From: Micrococcales bacterium KH10
Lineage (GTDB): Bacteria; Actinomycetota; Actinomycetes; Actinomycetales; Cellulomonadaceae
Direction of reading: 5' to 3'
Length of the DNA stretch: 64,000 nt
NCBI GenBank assembly: GCA_900188465.1
Contig: FZPE01000004.1
Coordinates: 186,001 to 250,000 of the forward strand
In this document: positions 8,457 to 17,406 of the stretch, one piece after another
How the letters are laid out: each line of letters opens with the position of its first letter
Numbering within the stretch: position 1 is the first letter of the stretch
Made by a program: the position numbers and the translations under genes
The notes under the pieces: generated by a model
The model's database searches: none
Told to the model about the DNA's origin: nothing
Seen by the model: the letters and a program-made list of their open reading frames with translations, nothing else

Positions 8457-9833
8457 ATGGACACCGCAACGGATACCCGCGCTGCCGCTGCTCCGAGCGA
8501 AGACACCGAGACCGCCACCGCAGCCAAGACCTTCGTGGTCGACACATCTGTGCTGCTGTCCGACCCCAGGGCGCTGCTGCGCTTCGCGGAACATGACGTG
8601 GTTCTGCCGCTCGTGGTCATCACTGAGCTCGAAGCCAAGCGCCATCACCCGGACCTGGGTTACTTCGCGCGCAGCGCGTTGCGGTTCCTGGATGATCTCC
8701 GAATTGCACACGGCAGCCTCGACCGGCCCGTTGCGGTGGGCGAGTCGGGTGGCACGATCCGGGTCGAACTCAATCACATTGACGTGACCGCACTGCCCGC
8801 GGGCTTCCGGCTCGGGGACAACGACTCGCGCATTCTCGCCGTTGCGGCCAATCTGCAGTCTGAGGGATGCGACGTCACCATGGTGTCCAAAGACCTTCCG
8901 ATGCGGGTCAAAGCAGCAGCCATGGGGATCGACGCGCAGGAATACCGCGCTGAAGCGGTGGCGCACACCAGTTGGTCCGGGGTGATGGAACTCGATGTCA
9001 GTGCAGAGCGGTTGGGGCAGTTCTGGGAGGACGAGTCAGTCGCCATCGCCGATCTGGATGAAGAGTCCGTGGCAGAGTTCTCCGCTGCGCCCTGTCACAC
9101 CGGGGTCATCATGCATTCCCCGCGTGGATCGGCGTTAGGGCGAGTCACCGCCGACAAGCACATTGAACTCGTACGCGGTGATCAGCAAATATTCGGGCTC
9201 CATGGCAGATCTGCCGAACAGCGATTCGCCATCGCGGCGCTGATGGACGAGTCGATTGGAATCGTCTCGCTCGGCGGACGCGCCGGGACCGGCAAGTCAG
9301 CGCTAGCGCTCTGCGCCGGACTTGAAGCGGTGCTCGAGCGCCGGCAGCATCGCAAGATGGTCGTGTTTCGGCCATTATTCGCAGTCGGAGGGCAAGAACT
9401 GGGCTATCTGCCCGGTAGTGAGTCCGAGAAAATGAACCCTTGGGGTCAGGCGGTATTCGACACGCTCGGTTCTGTGGTGAGCCAGCACGTCATCGACGAA
9501 GTGATGGATCGGGGTCTGCTTGAGGTGCTGCCGTTGACCCACATTCGCGGACGGTCTTTCCATGACTCGTTTGTCATTGTGGACGAGGCCCAGTCGCTCG
9601 AACGCAATGTGCTGCTCACGGTGCTCTCACGCGTGGGACAGAACTCGCGCATCGTGTTGACCCATGATGTCGCACAGCGCGATAACCTACGCGTCGGTCG
9701 CTATGACGGTGTGGCCGCAGTGATCGAATCGCTCAAAGGGCACCCGTTATTCGCGCATGTGACGCTCAACCGTCCGGAGCGTTCTGCGGTCGCGGCACTG
9801 GTCACCGAAATGCTCGAGTCCTACGAGGTGTAG
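8457..9833 (+). CDS. phoH2: PIN-PhoH protein (PhoH2-type RNase/RNA helicase)
   Basis: The 458-residue product joins an N-terminal PIN nuclease domain (about 20-150; acidic sites in [17 protein letters not shown] and LGDNDSRIL) to a C-terminal PhoH ATPase with Walker [10 protein letters not shown] (about 275) and Walker [10 protein letters not shown] (about 375). PhoH2 proteins of this layout unwind and cut RNA, and relatives occur across actinobacteria. The ATG at 8457 is preferred over the in-frame ATG at 8421 because GAGGGGAG lies 5-11 nt upstream. An inverted repeat follows the gene at 9852. Confidence 0.92.
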   Translation: MDTATDTRAAAAPSEDTETATAAKTFVVDTSVLLSDPRALLRFAEHDVVLPLVVITELEAKRHHPDLGYFARSALRFLDDLRIAHGSLDRPVAVGESGGTIRVELNHIDVTALPAGFRLGDNDSRILAVAANLQSEGCDVTMVSKDLPMRVKAAAMGIDAQEYRAEAVAHTSWSGVMELDVSAERLGQFWEDESVAIADLDEESVAEFSAAPCHTGVIMHSPRGSALGRVTADKHIELVRGDQQIFGLHGRSAEQRFAIAALMDESIGIVSLGGRAGTGKSALALCAGLEAVLERRQHRKMVVFRPLFAVGGQELGYLPGSESEKMNPWGQAVFDTLGSVVSQHVIDEVMDRGLLEVLPLTHIRGRSFHDSFVIVDEAQSLERNVLLTVLSRVGQNSRIVLTHDVAQRDNLRVGRYDGVAAVIESLKGHPLFAHVTLNRPERSAVAALVTEMLESYEV

Positions 9834-9851
9834 TGCGCACTAGAAGCGGCT

Positions 9852-9915
9852 AACCGTCGCGAAATTCGTAAACCGTCCTCGCGTACTAGGCGCTTTCACG
9901 AATTTTGCGACGGTT
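9852..9915 (+). terminator. 64-bp inverted repeat behind the PhoH gene
   Basis: AACCGTCGCGAAATTCGT (9852-9869) pairs with 9898-9915 over 18 bp with one mismatch, around a 28-nt loop. It starts 18 bp after the stop codon. It may be a terminator or a small palindromic repeat; it is not a member of the 65-bp family seen elsewhere in the window. Confidence 0.45.
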
Positions 9916-10058
9916 CGCGGCTGAGTACACGCCGTATTGAGCCCGCGGACGGTTCGAGATCACGCCCCCTTCCTGAGTTGAGCGCATCGAGATCGCATGC
10001 GTGACCCCACTATGCCCAAAATCTGAGACGCGCTGTAGCGCACTGTGAGATATGTGCA

Positions 10059-10097
10059 TAAGGTGAGGCTAACCTTGCTTAGGCAAGTGTCACCTAA
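10059..10097 (+). promoter_or_regulatory. Two adjacent DtxR/IdeR iron boxes
   Basis: TAAGGTGAGGCTAACCTTG (10059-10077) and TTAGGCAAGTGTCACCTAA (10079-10097) both fit the 19-bp DtxR/IdeR consensus TTAGGTTAGSCTAACCTAA; the first matches at 15 of 19 positions. They are offset by 20 bp and end 53 bp before the ATG of the propeller pseudogene. Genes behind such boxes are switched on in iron shortage. Confidence 0.82.
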
Positions 10098-10150
10098 ACT
10101 GTGCGGGTGGGATGATGCCGAACTCGCACCTGTCGAAAAAGGAATATCTG

Positions 10151-10748
10151 ATGACGCAGTCGCTGAATAGCGCCGCTTCAACCTCGCAGCGATCACCGCG
10201 TAAGTACGTACGAGTGGCCTTGACGGCCATTGCCGCATTAGCGTTGACATCCGTCGCTGCCGTACCCGCAACTCACGCCGCCACGCCGGCGAATGCCGCC
10301 AATCAGTGGAGCGCAACGGTCGAGACCTTCGACACCGGCGTCCGCAACGGCTACCAGCTCGCGTTTGACTCGGCGAACCGCAAGGTCTACTTCTCCGATG
10401 CAAAATGGCGTTCGGAGACTCGCACCATTGTTCGTGACGAGGAGGGCAACGCGATCGGCGGTTTTGTGACCGCCGACCCAGGAACCGGAAAGCTCGTCGA
10501 ATTCGACGCAGCGGCCAAGTCCCTGGTCCGCAACCACTCTTACCTGAACGTGGGCCGCTCGGACGGCTCTGGTGCTGAGAACACAGCCTTCGACTGATCG
10601 ACGACTCCGTTCCCCACGAATAGTGCAGCCACCCAATCCAAGAACTCCATGCGCACCGCATTCTCCCCCTATGGAGTCGGTGTTGACGGAACCACCACCA
10701 ATGAAGCAGGCGATATCGACCCGACATTGGTCACCGTCACCGCGCCCG
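10151..10748 (+). pseudogene. Iron-regulated secreted beta-propeller-like protein, broken by a TGA and truncated
   Basis: The ATG at 10151 follows AAAGGAA and encodes a Sec signal peptide (cleavage near THAATPANA) and the start of a propeller-like secreted protein (NGYQLAFDSANRKVYFSDA). At 10595-10597 an in-frame TGA stops it after 148 residues, yet the same frame goes on with coherent protein (NSMRTAFSPYGVGVDGTTT) to about 10748. The context AFD-stop-ST suggests a Trp codon changed to TGA. At about 10749 the frame runs into an IS3-family OrfA fragment in reverse. The protein is therefore lost or short. The family resemblance comes from memory of YncE-like surface proteins and is moderate. 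Confidence 0.72.
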
Positions 10749-10936
10749 GCCGACTCCGTCCGCGACTGGCCGGGCTTGGCGCCATCCTCGACCTTGGCAC
10801 GTTGGAGCCACTTCTGCAGCGTCATCGGGTGAACCCCGAAGTCGTTCGCGATCTGCTCGATCGTCACTCCGGACTCACGGCCCCGCGCGACACGCACCAC
10901 GTCATCACGGAACTCGCTCGGATAGGGCTTGGGCAC
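10749..10936 (-). mobile_element. Fragment of an IS3-family transposase OrfA
   Basis: From GTG 10936 (AAGGA upstream) the minus strand reads VPKPYPSEFRDDVVRVARG, then TIEQIANDFGVHPMTLQKW and AKPGQSRTES. This is the N-terminal helix-turn-helix half of the OrfA protein of IS3-family elements. It breaks off at about 10749, where it meets the propeller pseudogene. No OrfB and no intact terminal repeats are present. The left edge is somewhere between 10937 and about 11000. Confidence 0.82.
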
Positions 10937-11009
10937 AGCAACATCCTTCCAGGCCGCCCTCCCGGGCAAGCCAGATCAGATGTCACCTACTCGTGCAGCA
11001 GTCCCCCCG

Positions 11010-11447
11010 GTACGAGCCGCGACACACCTTGCTGAGCACGTCGTGCCATGGGCACGGACCCTGGATCCGCGCATCAGCACGGATGCGTCACGAACCGTGG
11101 TGGCGGGTCAGAGTCTGGGCGCATTGACCGCGTTATTGACCGCTTTGCGTCACCCCGAACAGGTCGGTTCGGTCATCAGCCAATCGGCGTCGCTGTGGCT
11201 GATCGATCTGACAGATGAGGAGGCCTCCCTTTCGCCACGAGCAGACAGTGCGACTGTCAATGGCCGTGCTTACTGCGAAGTGGGCACGAACGAGTGGGTA
11301 CTCACTCCGTTGCATCGTCAGGTCATGCCGCAGTTGCGCTCGTTTTGGGACGAGTTCACCTACGTCGAATACGACGGCGGCCATGACGACGTCTGCTGGC
11401 GTGGAACCATCGCCGACGGCCTGCAGGCGGTGCTCGGCACCGGTTGA
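11010..11447 (+). pseudogene. C-terminal remnant of a siderophore (enterochelin-type) esterase
   Basis: The open frame that ends at 11447 carries VVAGQSLGALTALLTAL with the nucleophile Ser in GQSLG, then SQSASLW and a C-terminal YDGGHDDVCWRG with the catalytic His. This is the C-terminal half of Fes/IroE-type esterases, which open ferric enterobactin-like siderophores to release iron. The N-terminal part is missing; the frame upstream of about 11000 is the edge of the IS3 fragment. A start codon of its own is not apparent, so I call it a remnant. Its place behind two iron boxes fits a former iron-acquisition operon. Confidence 0.78.
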
Positions 11448-11457
11448 TTCAATGTCT

Positions 11458-11522
11458 CGGTAGCCTCATATGCAAGGTGGTAGTGCAACATATTGCACTA
11501 CCACCTTGCATTCCGGGCAACC
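11458..11522. repeat. 65-bp palindromic repeat, copy A
   Basis: An almost complete palindrome whose inner arms (ATGCAAGGTGGTAGTGCAA and its reverse complement) pair perfectly around CATA. It aligns without gaps over 65 bp to 42904-42968 and 62021-62085. It lies between the convergent ends of the esterase remnant and the CAP-domain gene, where it could also end transcription from both sides. Confidence 0.85.
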
Positions 11523-11550
11523 ATTCGCATCGAGCCTCCGGGGGTGAGAG

Positions 11551-12789
11551 CTAGCCGCGGAATAGCTTGACGCTGTAAGTCACGGTGGGCAACGTCGTTG
11601 CGTCGCGCAACTGGATCCCAGAGACGGCAACTTTGACAACGGTAGTCTTTTTCCCCTTGGCCTTGGGAATCTTGTTGAAGTCCCAGCTGAGCCCTTGCTG
11701 ATAGCCGTAGCCATCTGCCCCGCGATACACCTTGATCTTCTGCTTCTTGCCCTTGATGGTGACCGTGACGTTTGCCTTCTTGAAAGAGAGGTCGTGGCGG
11801 GCCGTCATGAACGACCAGCGCCCCCACGGTTCTAACTGATCGGGAAAGAAACCTGCCGTCGGCCAACTGATCCACTGTGGAGTCGGCTTGGCATAGTTCG
11901 GATCCGATGTCACATGCAGCGCATTGAACGTACCGGCGTAACCGGTGCCGATCTTTGTCAGTCCAGGCGCCATGATCCAGCGACGATGGCCGACTGCCGT
12001 GTTTCCCGAACCCGGATCGATCATATAGCCGTTCATGTTTCCGGCACCGACCCACCCCATCGACAGGTTGGACTCACTGGAGGCCGCGCCGCCGGCTTTC
12101 GTGTAGCACTTCGTCGACTTCGCTGGGTAATGATCCAGGTAGCCCTGCCGGTATTGGATCAATGCGGCGGCTCGTGCCCGCTGAGATAGTTTCTTGTCGA
12201 GCTTGACTGGCGCCAGGCCTGCCATCGCACGAAACAGATTAACCGCCTTCAACTCTCGCTTTTGCAGAGCTTTGGGCGTAGCCGCGGCTTTGCACCCCTT
12301 GACCTTGACGGGCTTTTCGTTGCGAACCTGCTTAGCGAAACGTTTGCGGTAGGCCTTCTTCACGGCTTTCTTCGAAGATGTCTTGATGGCCTTCTTGTGT
12401 CTTCCGGGATTTCTCACCGACGAGAGTCTGATCGTGCCGATGCTGCGTGTTTTGCCAGGAGTGACCTGTGGCAAAGTCAACGTCACTTCCTCGAACTGCC
12501 CGAACTCCTGATCGGAGTAGGTCAACTCAACTGAACCCACTTCAGCAACCGATACGGTCAGGACGAAGTTGCCATTCTTGTCTGTTGTGGTCTCACGATA
12601 ATTCCAATCGTAGTCCCAGTTCGAGACACCGATCTTCGCTAACGGCCAGTTGTTCTCGTCCACAAACCGCCCTGTAATCGTGGTGGGAACTGCGGCGGCG
12701 GGACTCGATTCGTCGGCAACCGTGGTGGTCGCCGTGACGACAGCGAAGATGAAAGCTAGAAGAACTGTGCCTAAGGAACGTATCCGCAT
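11551..12789 (-). CDS. Secreted CAP/SCP-domain protein
   Basis: The 412-residue product has a Sec signal peptide (about 1-25), a carboxypeptidase-regulatory-like beta domain (about 35-115, TITGRFVDENNWPLAKIGV), a strongly basic linker (about 125-175, many Lys) and a CAP domain (about 180-320: LNLFRAMAGLAPVKLD-like start, YLDHYP, NTAVGHRRWIM). The C-terminal part is a short beta segment ending VKLFRG. CAP proteins act outside the cell and are linked to sterol or lipid binding and cell-wall roles. The basic linker may hold the protein on the anionic wall. It converges with the esterase remnant across repeat copy A. Confidence 0.8.
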   Translation of the reverse strand: MRIRSLGTVLLAFIFAVVTATTTVADESSPAAAVPTTITGRFVDENNWPLAKIGVSNWDYDWNYRETTTDKNGNFVLTVSVAEVGSVELTYSDQEFGQFEEVTLTLPQVTPGKTRSIGTIRLSSVRNPGRHKKAIKTSSKKAVKKAYRKRFAKQVRNEKPVKVKGCKAAATPKALQKRELKAVNLFRAMAGLAPVKLDKKLSQRARAAALIQYRQGYLDHYPAKSTKCYTKAGGAASSESNLSMGWVGAGNMNGYMIDPGSGNTAVGHRRWIMAPGLTKIGTGYAGTFNALHVTSDPNYAKPTPQWISWPTAGFFPDQLEPWGRWSFMTARHDLSFKKANVTVTIKGKKQKIKVYRGADGYGYQQGLSWDFNKIPKAKGKKTTVVKVAVSGIQLRDATTLPTVTYSVKLFRG

Positions 12790-12849
12790 CTGCTCATAGT
12801 AGATGCGATCTTCCTGTCCGAAAAGGGGGTTTTAATCCCAATTTGCCGG

Positions 12850-14172
12850 TTAGCGGCCCCACTTCTTGTCAATTTTCCCGTTTGCCTTGAGTCGAATCAC
12901 GGTGACGCGGCTTGCCGACGTGCCGTATTTCTTTCCTTCTGCCGTAGCGAGCACATAAATACGGCCCTTCTTATCGACAGCGGCGTCAACGGCTTGGACC
13001 TGTTTGTAACCGCGAACCTTAACGAGGGTCTTGCCCTTCTTCCCGAAGGTCTTGTCCAGGGTTCCGTCGGCGTTGGTGCGCATCACTCCGACGCGGTATT
13101 TCCCGCCCTTGTAGACAAGTCCCGCTGACACTGCCCGTCCGTTGGCAGCGGGCACCGCCGCAACCGCTTTGTCGAGCAGGTTCTTGGTGAACCGAACAGT
13201 GGATATGTCTGATGTGAGATTGCCGTATTCATCAAATTGTGACGTGAGGAACCCAGTCACGGAGGTGGCGTTGCCGCCAATAAAAACCTTGCTGTCGGGG
13301 TGCACGGCTATCGCTGAACCGAACGTGCCAGTCGTTGAATCGTTCACGTTCCATTCGCGGACGGTATACCCCGCACCACTGCTGCCGTACGTTGCATCGA
13401 ATTGTCCGTTGGCAAGCAGACGAGTGACACCGAACTCTGGGTTAGTCAAAATCCCCTTATTGACACCAGTGAGGATGAGGATGCGTCCTTGCCTATCGAA
13501 TGAGGCTTGCTTGAAGGTTGTACCGAGATAGCCGGTTTCCTGTTCGGCGTATTTTGCAAGACGAGTACGTCCGTTGCTGCCGAACCCGGTGTCAACCTTG
13601 CCCCTTGCGCTCAACCGGAAGGCCTCAGCAAAGTTCTGGCCCTTCTTAGGGGAGTGCTGCCCGGTGACAATGACTCGTCCCGACCCGTCAGCGACCACAC
13701 CCGACACCTTGAAGCCCTTGCGCTGGAAGGTGCCCTTCTTGCCGAACTTCTTGTCTTTCTTCCCGTTGGCGGTGAACCGGATAACCCGTGCAGTAGAAGT
13801 TATGGCATGAGGATTGCTGGCGATAGCCAGGATGACTCGTCCATTGCGGTCAGTGGTCACGTCGATGGGTTCATATTTTGTCTTGAGGTATAGCCGCCCG
13901 CGGTTGCCGAACTTCTTGTCCAGTTTGCCCTTCTTGGTCATGCGGTAAACAGCAACTTTGTTGAAACCGATCCGGGCTGCCACGACGGCCCGGCCGCGAT
14001 GATCCACCGTGATGGCTCGTGCCTCGTCATAGAATTGATTCTTCGCTTTAGGCTCGGTCACCACAACCGTTCCGGGTTGTTTCTTTGCCGCAGTAGCGGC
14101 GGGGCTGCTCATCATCGTGAGGCTGAGCGCTGAGATAGTAGCAATACCGGCAAAACGGATAAGACGATTCAT
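12850..14172 (-). CDS. Secreted delta-60 repeat protein
   Basis: The 440-residue product has a signal peptide (about 1-28) and then six or seven repeats of about 55-60 residues, each ending in a unit like ANGKKDKKFGKKG, ARGKVDTGFGSNG or ADGTLDKTFGKKG. This is the delta-60 repeat, thought to form a beta-propeller. The biochemical role of the family is unknown. GAGGA sits directly before the ATG. The gene lies 60 bp behind the CAP-domain gene on the same strand but each has its own signal peptide; co-expression is possible. Confidence 0.82.
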   Translation of the reverse strand: MNRLIRFAGIATISALSLTMMSSPAATAAKKQPGTVVVTEPKAKNQFYDEARAITVDHRGRAVVAARIGFNKVAVYRMTKKGKLDKKFGNRGRLYLKTKYEPIDVTTDRNGRVILAIASNPHAITSTARVIRFTANGKKDKKFGKKGTFQRKGFKVSGVVADGSGRVIVTGQHSPKKGQNFAEAFRLSARGKVDTGFGSNGRTRLAKYAEQETGYLGTTFKQASFDRQGRILILTGVNKGILTNPEFGVTRLLANGQFDATYGSSGAGYTVREWNVNDSTTGTFGSAIAVHPDSKVFIGGNATSVTGFLTSQFDEYGNLTSDISTVRFTKNLLDKAVAAVPAANGRAVSAGLVYKGGKYRVGVMRTNADGTLDKTFGKKGKTLVKVRGYKQVQAVDAAVDKKGRIYVLATAEGKKYGTSASRVTVIRLKANGKIDKKWGR

Positions 14173-14251
14173 TCCTCGACCCTAACCAGTGCAGCGGCGG
14201 AGATCAAGGAAAACTTGAGCATTGGAGCACCATACGGGACGTTGACCTCGG

Positions 14252-15148
14252 TTATGCCATCACTGCTGCGATGGCGGCCGCGGCCGTCGTGTGCTGAAAC
14301 TCGAACCCGGACTTGAGCAGGGTCTCAGGTCTAACAGTCGCGTCGCTCAGCAGTAACGAATCCGCGGCGTCGCGACTCAACCCGCATCGCAATGCCCAAG
14401 CTGGAGCGGGGAGCACGTAGGGACGATGCATTGCGAGCGCGAGTGCGCGTCCGATGTCGTTCGCACTGGCGGGTTCAGGCCCCGAAAGGTTGACCGCCCC
14501 TACGATTCCCTTATCGATGACGTGGCGCAATGCCCGAATGTGATCGGCAAGCGATATCCACGGCCAGATTTGACGCCCGCCACCAAGCGGACCGCTCAGC
14601 CCTAGGCGTGTCAGCCGGATCATGGGTCGCAGCACTGAGTCAGGATGCAGCAGGGGTGCGGTGCGCAGCAGCGTCACACGCGCCTCCGGTCCTGCCGTCA
14701 GCGCCTGATGCTCCCATTGCACACACAGCCGGGCAAGGAATGTGGTGCCAGCAGAACTTGTTTCCGTGAGCAGCTCGCCAGGGCGATCGCCGTAGAAACC
14801 GACGGCTGAGGCTGAAATGAAAGCCGGTGCGTCGGACCCTAATGCTCGCACCGCCTGTGCGAGTGTCTTCGTCGGTATCAGCCGCGAGAACGCCAACGTT
14901 CGACGATAAGACCTTGTCCAGGGGAGCCTTCCGATACTCGCACCGTTGAGATTGACCACCGCCTGAGCCCCGCGGAGCACTTCGGGATCGAACGGCTTAT
15001 CGCCGGAGAGCCACTCGGCCTCGTCTTCGGTACGAGCGGGCCGCCGCACCAAAGCAATGACCCGGACGCCATCGGAACGTAGCGAGTCGACCAGGGCTTC
15101 GCCGATCAGGCCGGAGGCACCCGAGACGATCACAGGGGCACTCGTCAT
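14252..15148 (-). CDS. TIGR01777-type NAD(P)-dependent epimerase (SDR39U1-like)
   Basis: The 298-residue cytoplasmic protein starts with the Rossmann motif VSGASGLIGEAL and has the internal features of the TIGR01777/YfcH group (VNLNGASI, SRLIPTKTL, SASAVGFYGDR). A C-terminal DUF1731 region is present (LPAPAWALRCGLSRDAADSLL...). Members are extended SDR enzymes of unknown substrate. Start and the upstream MMPL stop overlap by ATGA (15145-15148), so the two are translated as a unit. Confidence 0.87.
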   Translation of the reverse strand: MTSAPVIVSGASGLIGEALVDSLRSDGVRVIALVRRPARTEDEAEWLSGDKPFDPEVLRGAQAVVNLNGASIGRLPWTRSYRRTLAFSRLIPTKTLAQAVRALGSDAPAFISASAVGFYGDRPGELLTETSSAGTTFLARLCVQWEHQALTAGPEARVTLLRTAPLLHPDSVLRPMIRLTRLGLSGPLGGGRQIWPWISLADHIRALRHVIDKGIVGAVNLSGPEPASANDIGRALALAMHRPYVLPAPAWALRCGLSRDAADSLLLSDATVRPETLLKSGFEFQHTTAAAAIAAVMA

Positions 15149-17352
15149 GACTCATCCTTTCGATGACTCAATTTCGACGGCCACCAGACCTTTGGCCCGA
15201 TGTCGTAAACCAGTGCCGGGATCAGCAGTGCTCGTACCAGGAATGTATCCAGTAACACCCCGAAGGCCACGATGAATGCGATCTGCACCAGGAACAGAAT
15301 CGGAATGACCGACAACGCAGCGAAGGTTGCGGCGAGAACCAGACCGGCTGAGGTGATCACGCCACCAGTGACCGACAGCCCGCGCAAGATGCCCCGGCGA
15401 GTGCCATGGACAAGAGTCTCTTCTCGCACTCGAGTCATCAAGAAGATGTTGTAGTCGATGCCAAGCGCCACCAAGAACACGAATCCATAAAGCGGCACGG
15501 CAGGATCTGCCCCAGGAAAGTCGAACACGTGGTTGAACATGATCGCCGCCACACCGAGCGCGGTGCCGAACGACACAACGGTTGAGACGACCAGGAGCAC
15601 CGGTGCCAAAACAGAACGCAGCAGGACCATCAAGATCAACAGGATCATCGCCAAGACCACCGGAATGATCAGATTGCGGTCGTGGATCGAAGCATCGTTG
15701 GTATCGATGGCGGTGGCCGTCACACCGCCGATCAAGGCGTGCGTCGACGACTCGGCAATGTCGTCTCGCAACTGCCGGATAGTTGATTGTGCCTGTTCTG
15801 AATCGGCCGCATCAGCGAGCGTCGCCTGAAGCAGGACCTGGCCGTCGACGACACGTGGCTCTGGTGGCGCCGCACCGGGTGGCCCATAACCGACTATCCC
15901 GTCGGGTGTCATCGGTGCGGTGACGTAGTCCATCCCCTCGATCAGGACAGTCACATTGTCGACGCCCGCATGCGTCACCAGCAGATCAGCGACCTGCTGA
16001 AGGTGGTCTTCGTCAGCGATAACATAGGCAGGGCTGCCGCCACCGGCTGGAAAATGCTTGCCGAGAGCCTCCTGCCCGTCGCGCGCTCCTGAACTGGTCA
16101 ATACCAGATCGGACTGGGGCACTCCTTGTGCGTCCAGTTGCGTCACACCTGCGGCTCCGGCGATGAGGAGCAGTGTTGTTGCGAGCCAGATGTTCCGAGG
16201 GCGGCGCACGATGAAATGGGCGATGCGCGCCCATAGGCCGGTGGTGGGCACGGGACTATCGTCGGTCGCCGTGGGGTCGAAGCGCGGTCGCTTCGGCCAG
16301 AAAGCACTGCGCCCAAAGACAAACAGGACCGCAGGCAGCAGGCTCAGCGCCGCGAGCATGGCGAAGACGATCCCAATGGAAGCGACCGGCCCCAGTGTGC
16401 TGTTGGACTTCAGATCACTGAGCAACAGACACATCAATCCTGCGATGACGGTGCCACCCGACGCCAATATCGGCTCGACAGACCTGCGCAGCGCGCGCCT
16501 GGTGGCTGCCCAACGAGCCTCGTTTCGGCGCAGTTCCTCACGGTAGCGTGCTACGTACAGCAGCGAATAGTCGGTGGCCGCGCCGATGACGAGGATGAAC
16601 AAAATGCCCTGCGTTTGTCCGCTGAGCAGCACCACCCCTGCTTTTGCCAGCCACCAGACCGTCAACAGGGCGACCGTCAATGCGAATACGCTGGTCATCA
16701 GCACCGCAATGGGAAGTAGCAATGACCGGTAGACCACGATCAGGATCACAAAGACGGCTACCAGGGCTACCATCAGAAGTATTCCGTCGATGCCGGAGAA
16801 CGCCTGAGTCAGATCAGCGATGAAGGCCGCCGGTCCCGTGACGAATGCTGTCGTGCCTGCTGGGGCCTGCGCTTTCAGCGCCTTCGAGATCGCCTGCACC
16901 GCATCGCCGACAGAAGCACCGCTGTCGATAGTCAGAAAAGCCTGCGCTGCCATCCCGTCGTCAGACGCAAGCAGTGGGGACATATCGGAGCCCACGCCGT
17001 CGATGCTCGTCAGTGTGGCAACGGCCGCGTTCATCGCATCGATGTGGGCTTCAGTCAACCGCGCTTCACTGGTGAATACGACAACGACCGGAATCGCGTC
17101 CGACGTGTTGAAGGTTCCCAATAGGTGTTGAACCTGAGTCGCCTCGGCAGATTCTGGGAGGTATGTGGTCTGGTCATTGGACGAGACCTCACTGACCTTG
17201 CCGAAGTAGGGGCCGCCGATAGCGGCTCCTGCGAACCAGATGACGATGACGACAATGGCGAGGGTAACCCTGAGCCAAGCGGGTACCCGCGGATCGCCTG
17301 TCCTCGAAGATCTAGAGCCTGGTTTGCCCAGCCTGTCCTGCCGTGTGGTCAA
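15145..17352 (-). CDS. MMPL-family transporter
   Basis: The 735-residue inner-membrane protein shows two RND halves, each with an external loop and a block of helices carrying DY pairs (VIGAATDYSLLYVARYREEL near 265 and LVALGIDYNIFLMTRVREE near 635). It lacks the long coiled coil of the first MMPL protein in this window, and its external loops are shorter. The TTG start at 17352 is supported by AGGAGG at 17359-17364, 6 nt upstream. Its stop overlaps the epimerase start, and fumC ends 54 bp upstream on the same strand. Substrate unknown. Confidence 0.88.
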   Translation of the reverse strand: MTTRQDRLGKPGSRSSRTGDPRVPAWLRVTLAIVVIVIWFAGAAIGGPYFGKVSEVSSNDQTTYLPESAEATQVQHLLGTFNTSDAIPVVVVFTSEARLTEAHIDAMNAAVATLTSIDGVGSDMSPLLASDDGMAAQAFLTIDSGASVGDAVQAISKALKAQAPAGTTAFVTGPAAFIADLTQAFSGIDGILLMVALVAVFVILIVVYRSLLLPIAVLMTSVFALTVALLTVWWLAKAGVVLLSGQTQGILFILVIGAATDYSLLYVARYREELRRNEARWAATRRALRRSVEPILASGGTVIAGLMCLLLSDLKSNSTLGPVASIGIVFAMLAALSLLPAVLFVFGRSAFWPKRPRFDPTATDDSPVPTTGLWARIAHFIVRRPRNIWLATTLLLIAGAAGVTQLDAQGVPQSDLVLTSSGARDGQEALGKHFPAGGGSPAYVIADEDHLQQVADLLVTHAGVDNVTVLIEGMDYVTAPMTPDGIVGYGPPGAAPPEPRVVDGQVLLQATLADAADSEQAQSTIRQLRDDIAESSTHALIGGVTATAIDTNDASIHDRNLIIPVVLAMILLILMVLLRSVLAPVLLVVSTVVSFGTALGVAAIMFNHVFDFPGADPAVPLYGFVFLVALGIDYNIFLMTRVREETLVHGTRRGILRGLSVTGGVITSAGLVLAATFAALSVIPILFLVQIAFIVAFGVLLDTFLVRALLIPALVYDIGPKVWWPSKLSHRKDES

Positions 17353-17406
17353 TGCGGGCCTCCTGGCAGCGATTTATGCAGAAATGTCCGATGAGGCCGA
17401 GCCTAC

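Noticed and set aside
10595-10597. Selenocysteine or recoded TGA in the propeller gene
   Set aside because: No SECIS-like hairpin is apparent directly after the TGA and the gene is cut by an IS fragment further on; simple decay explains it.
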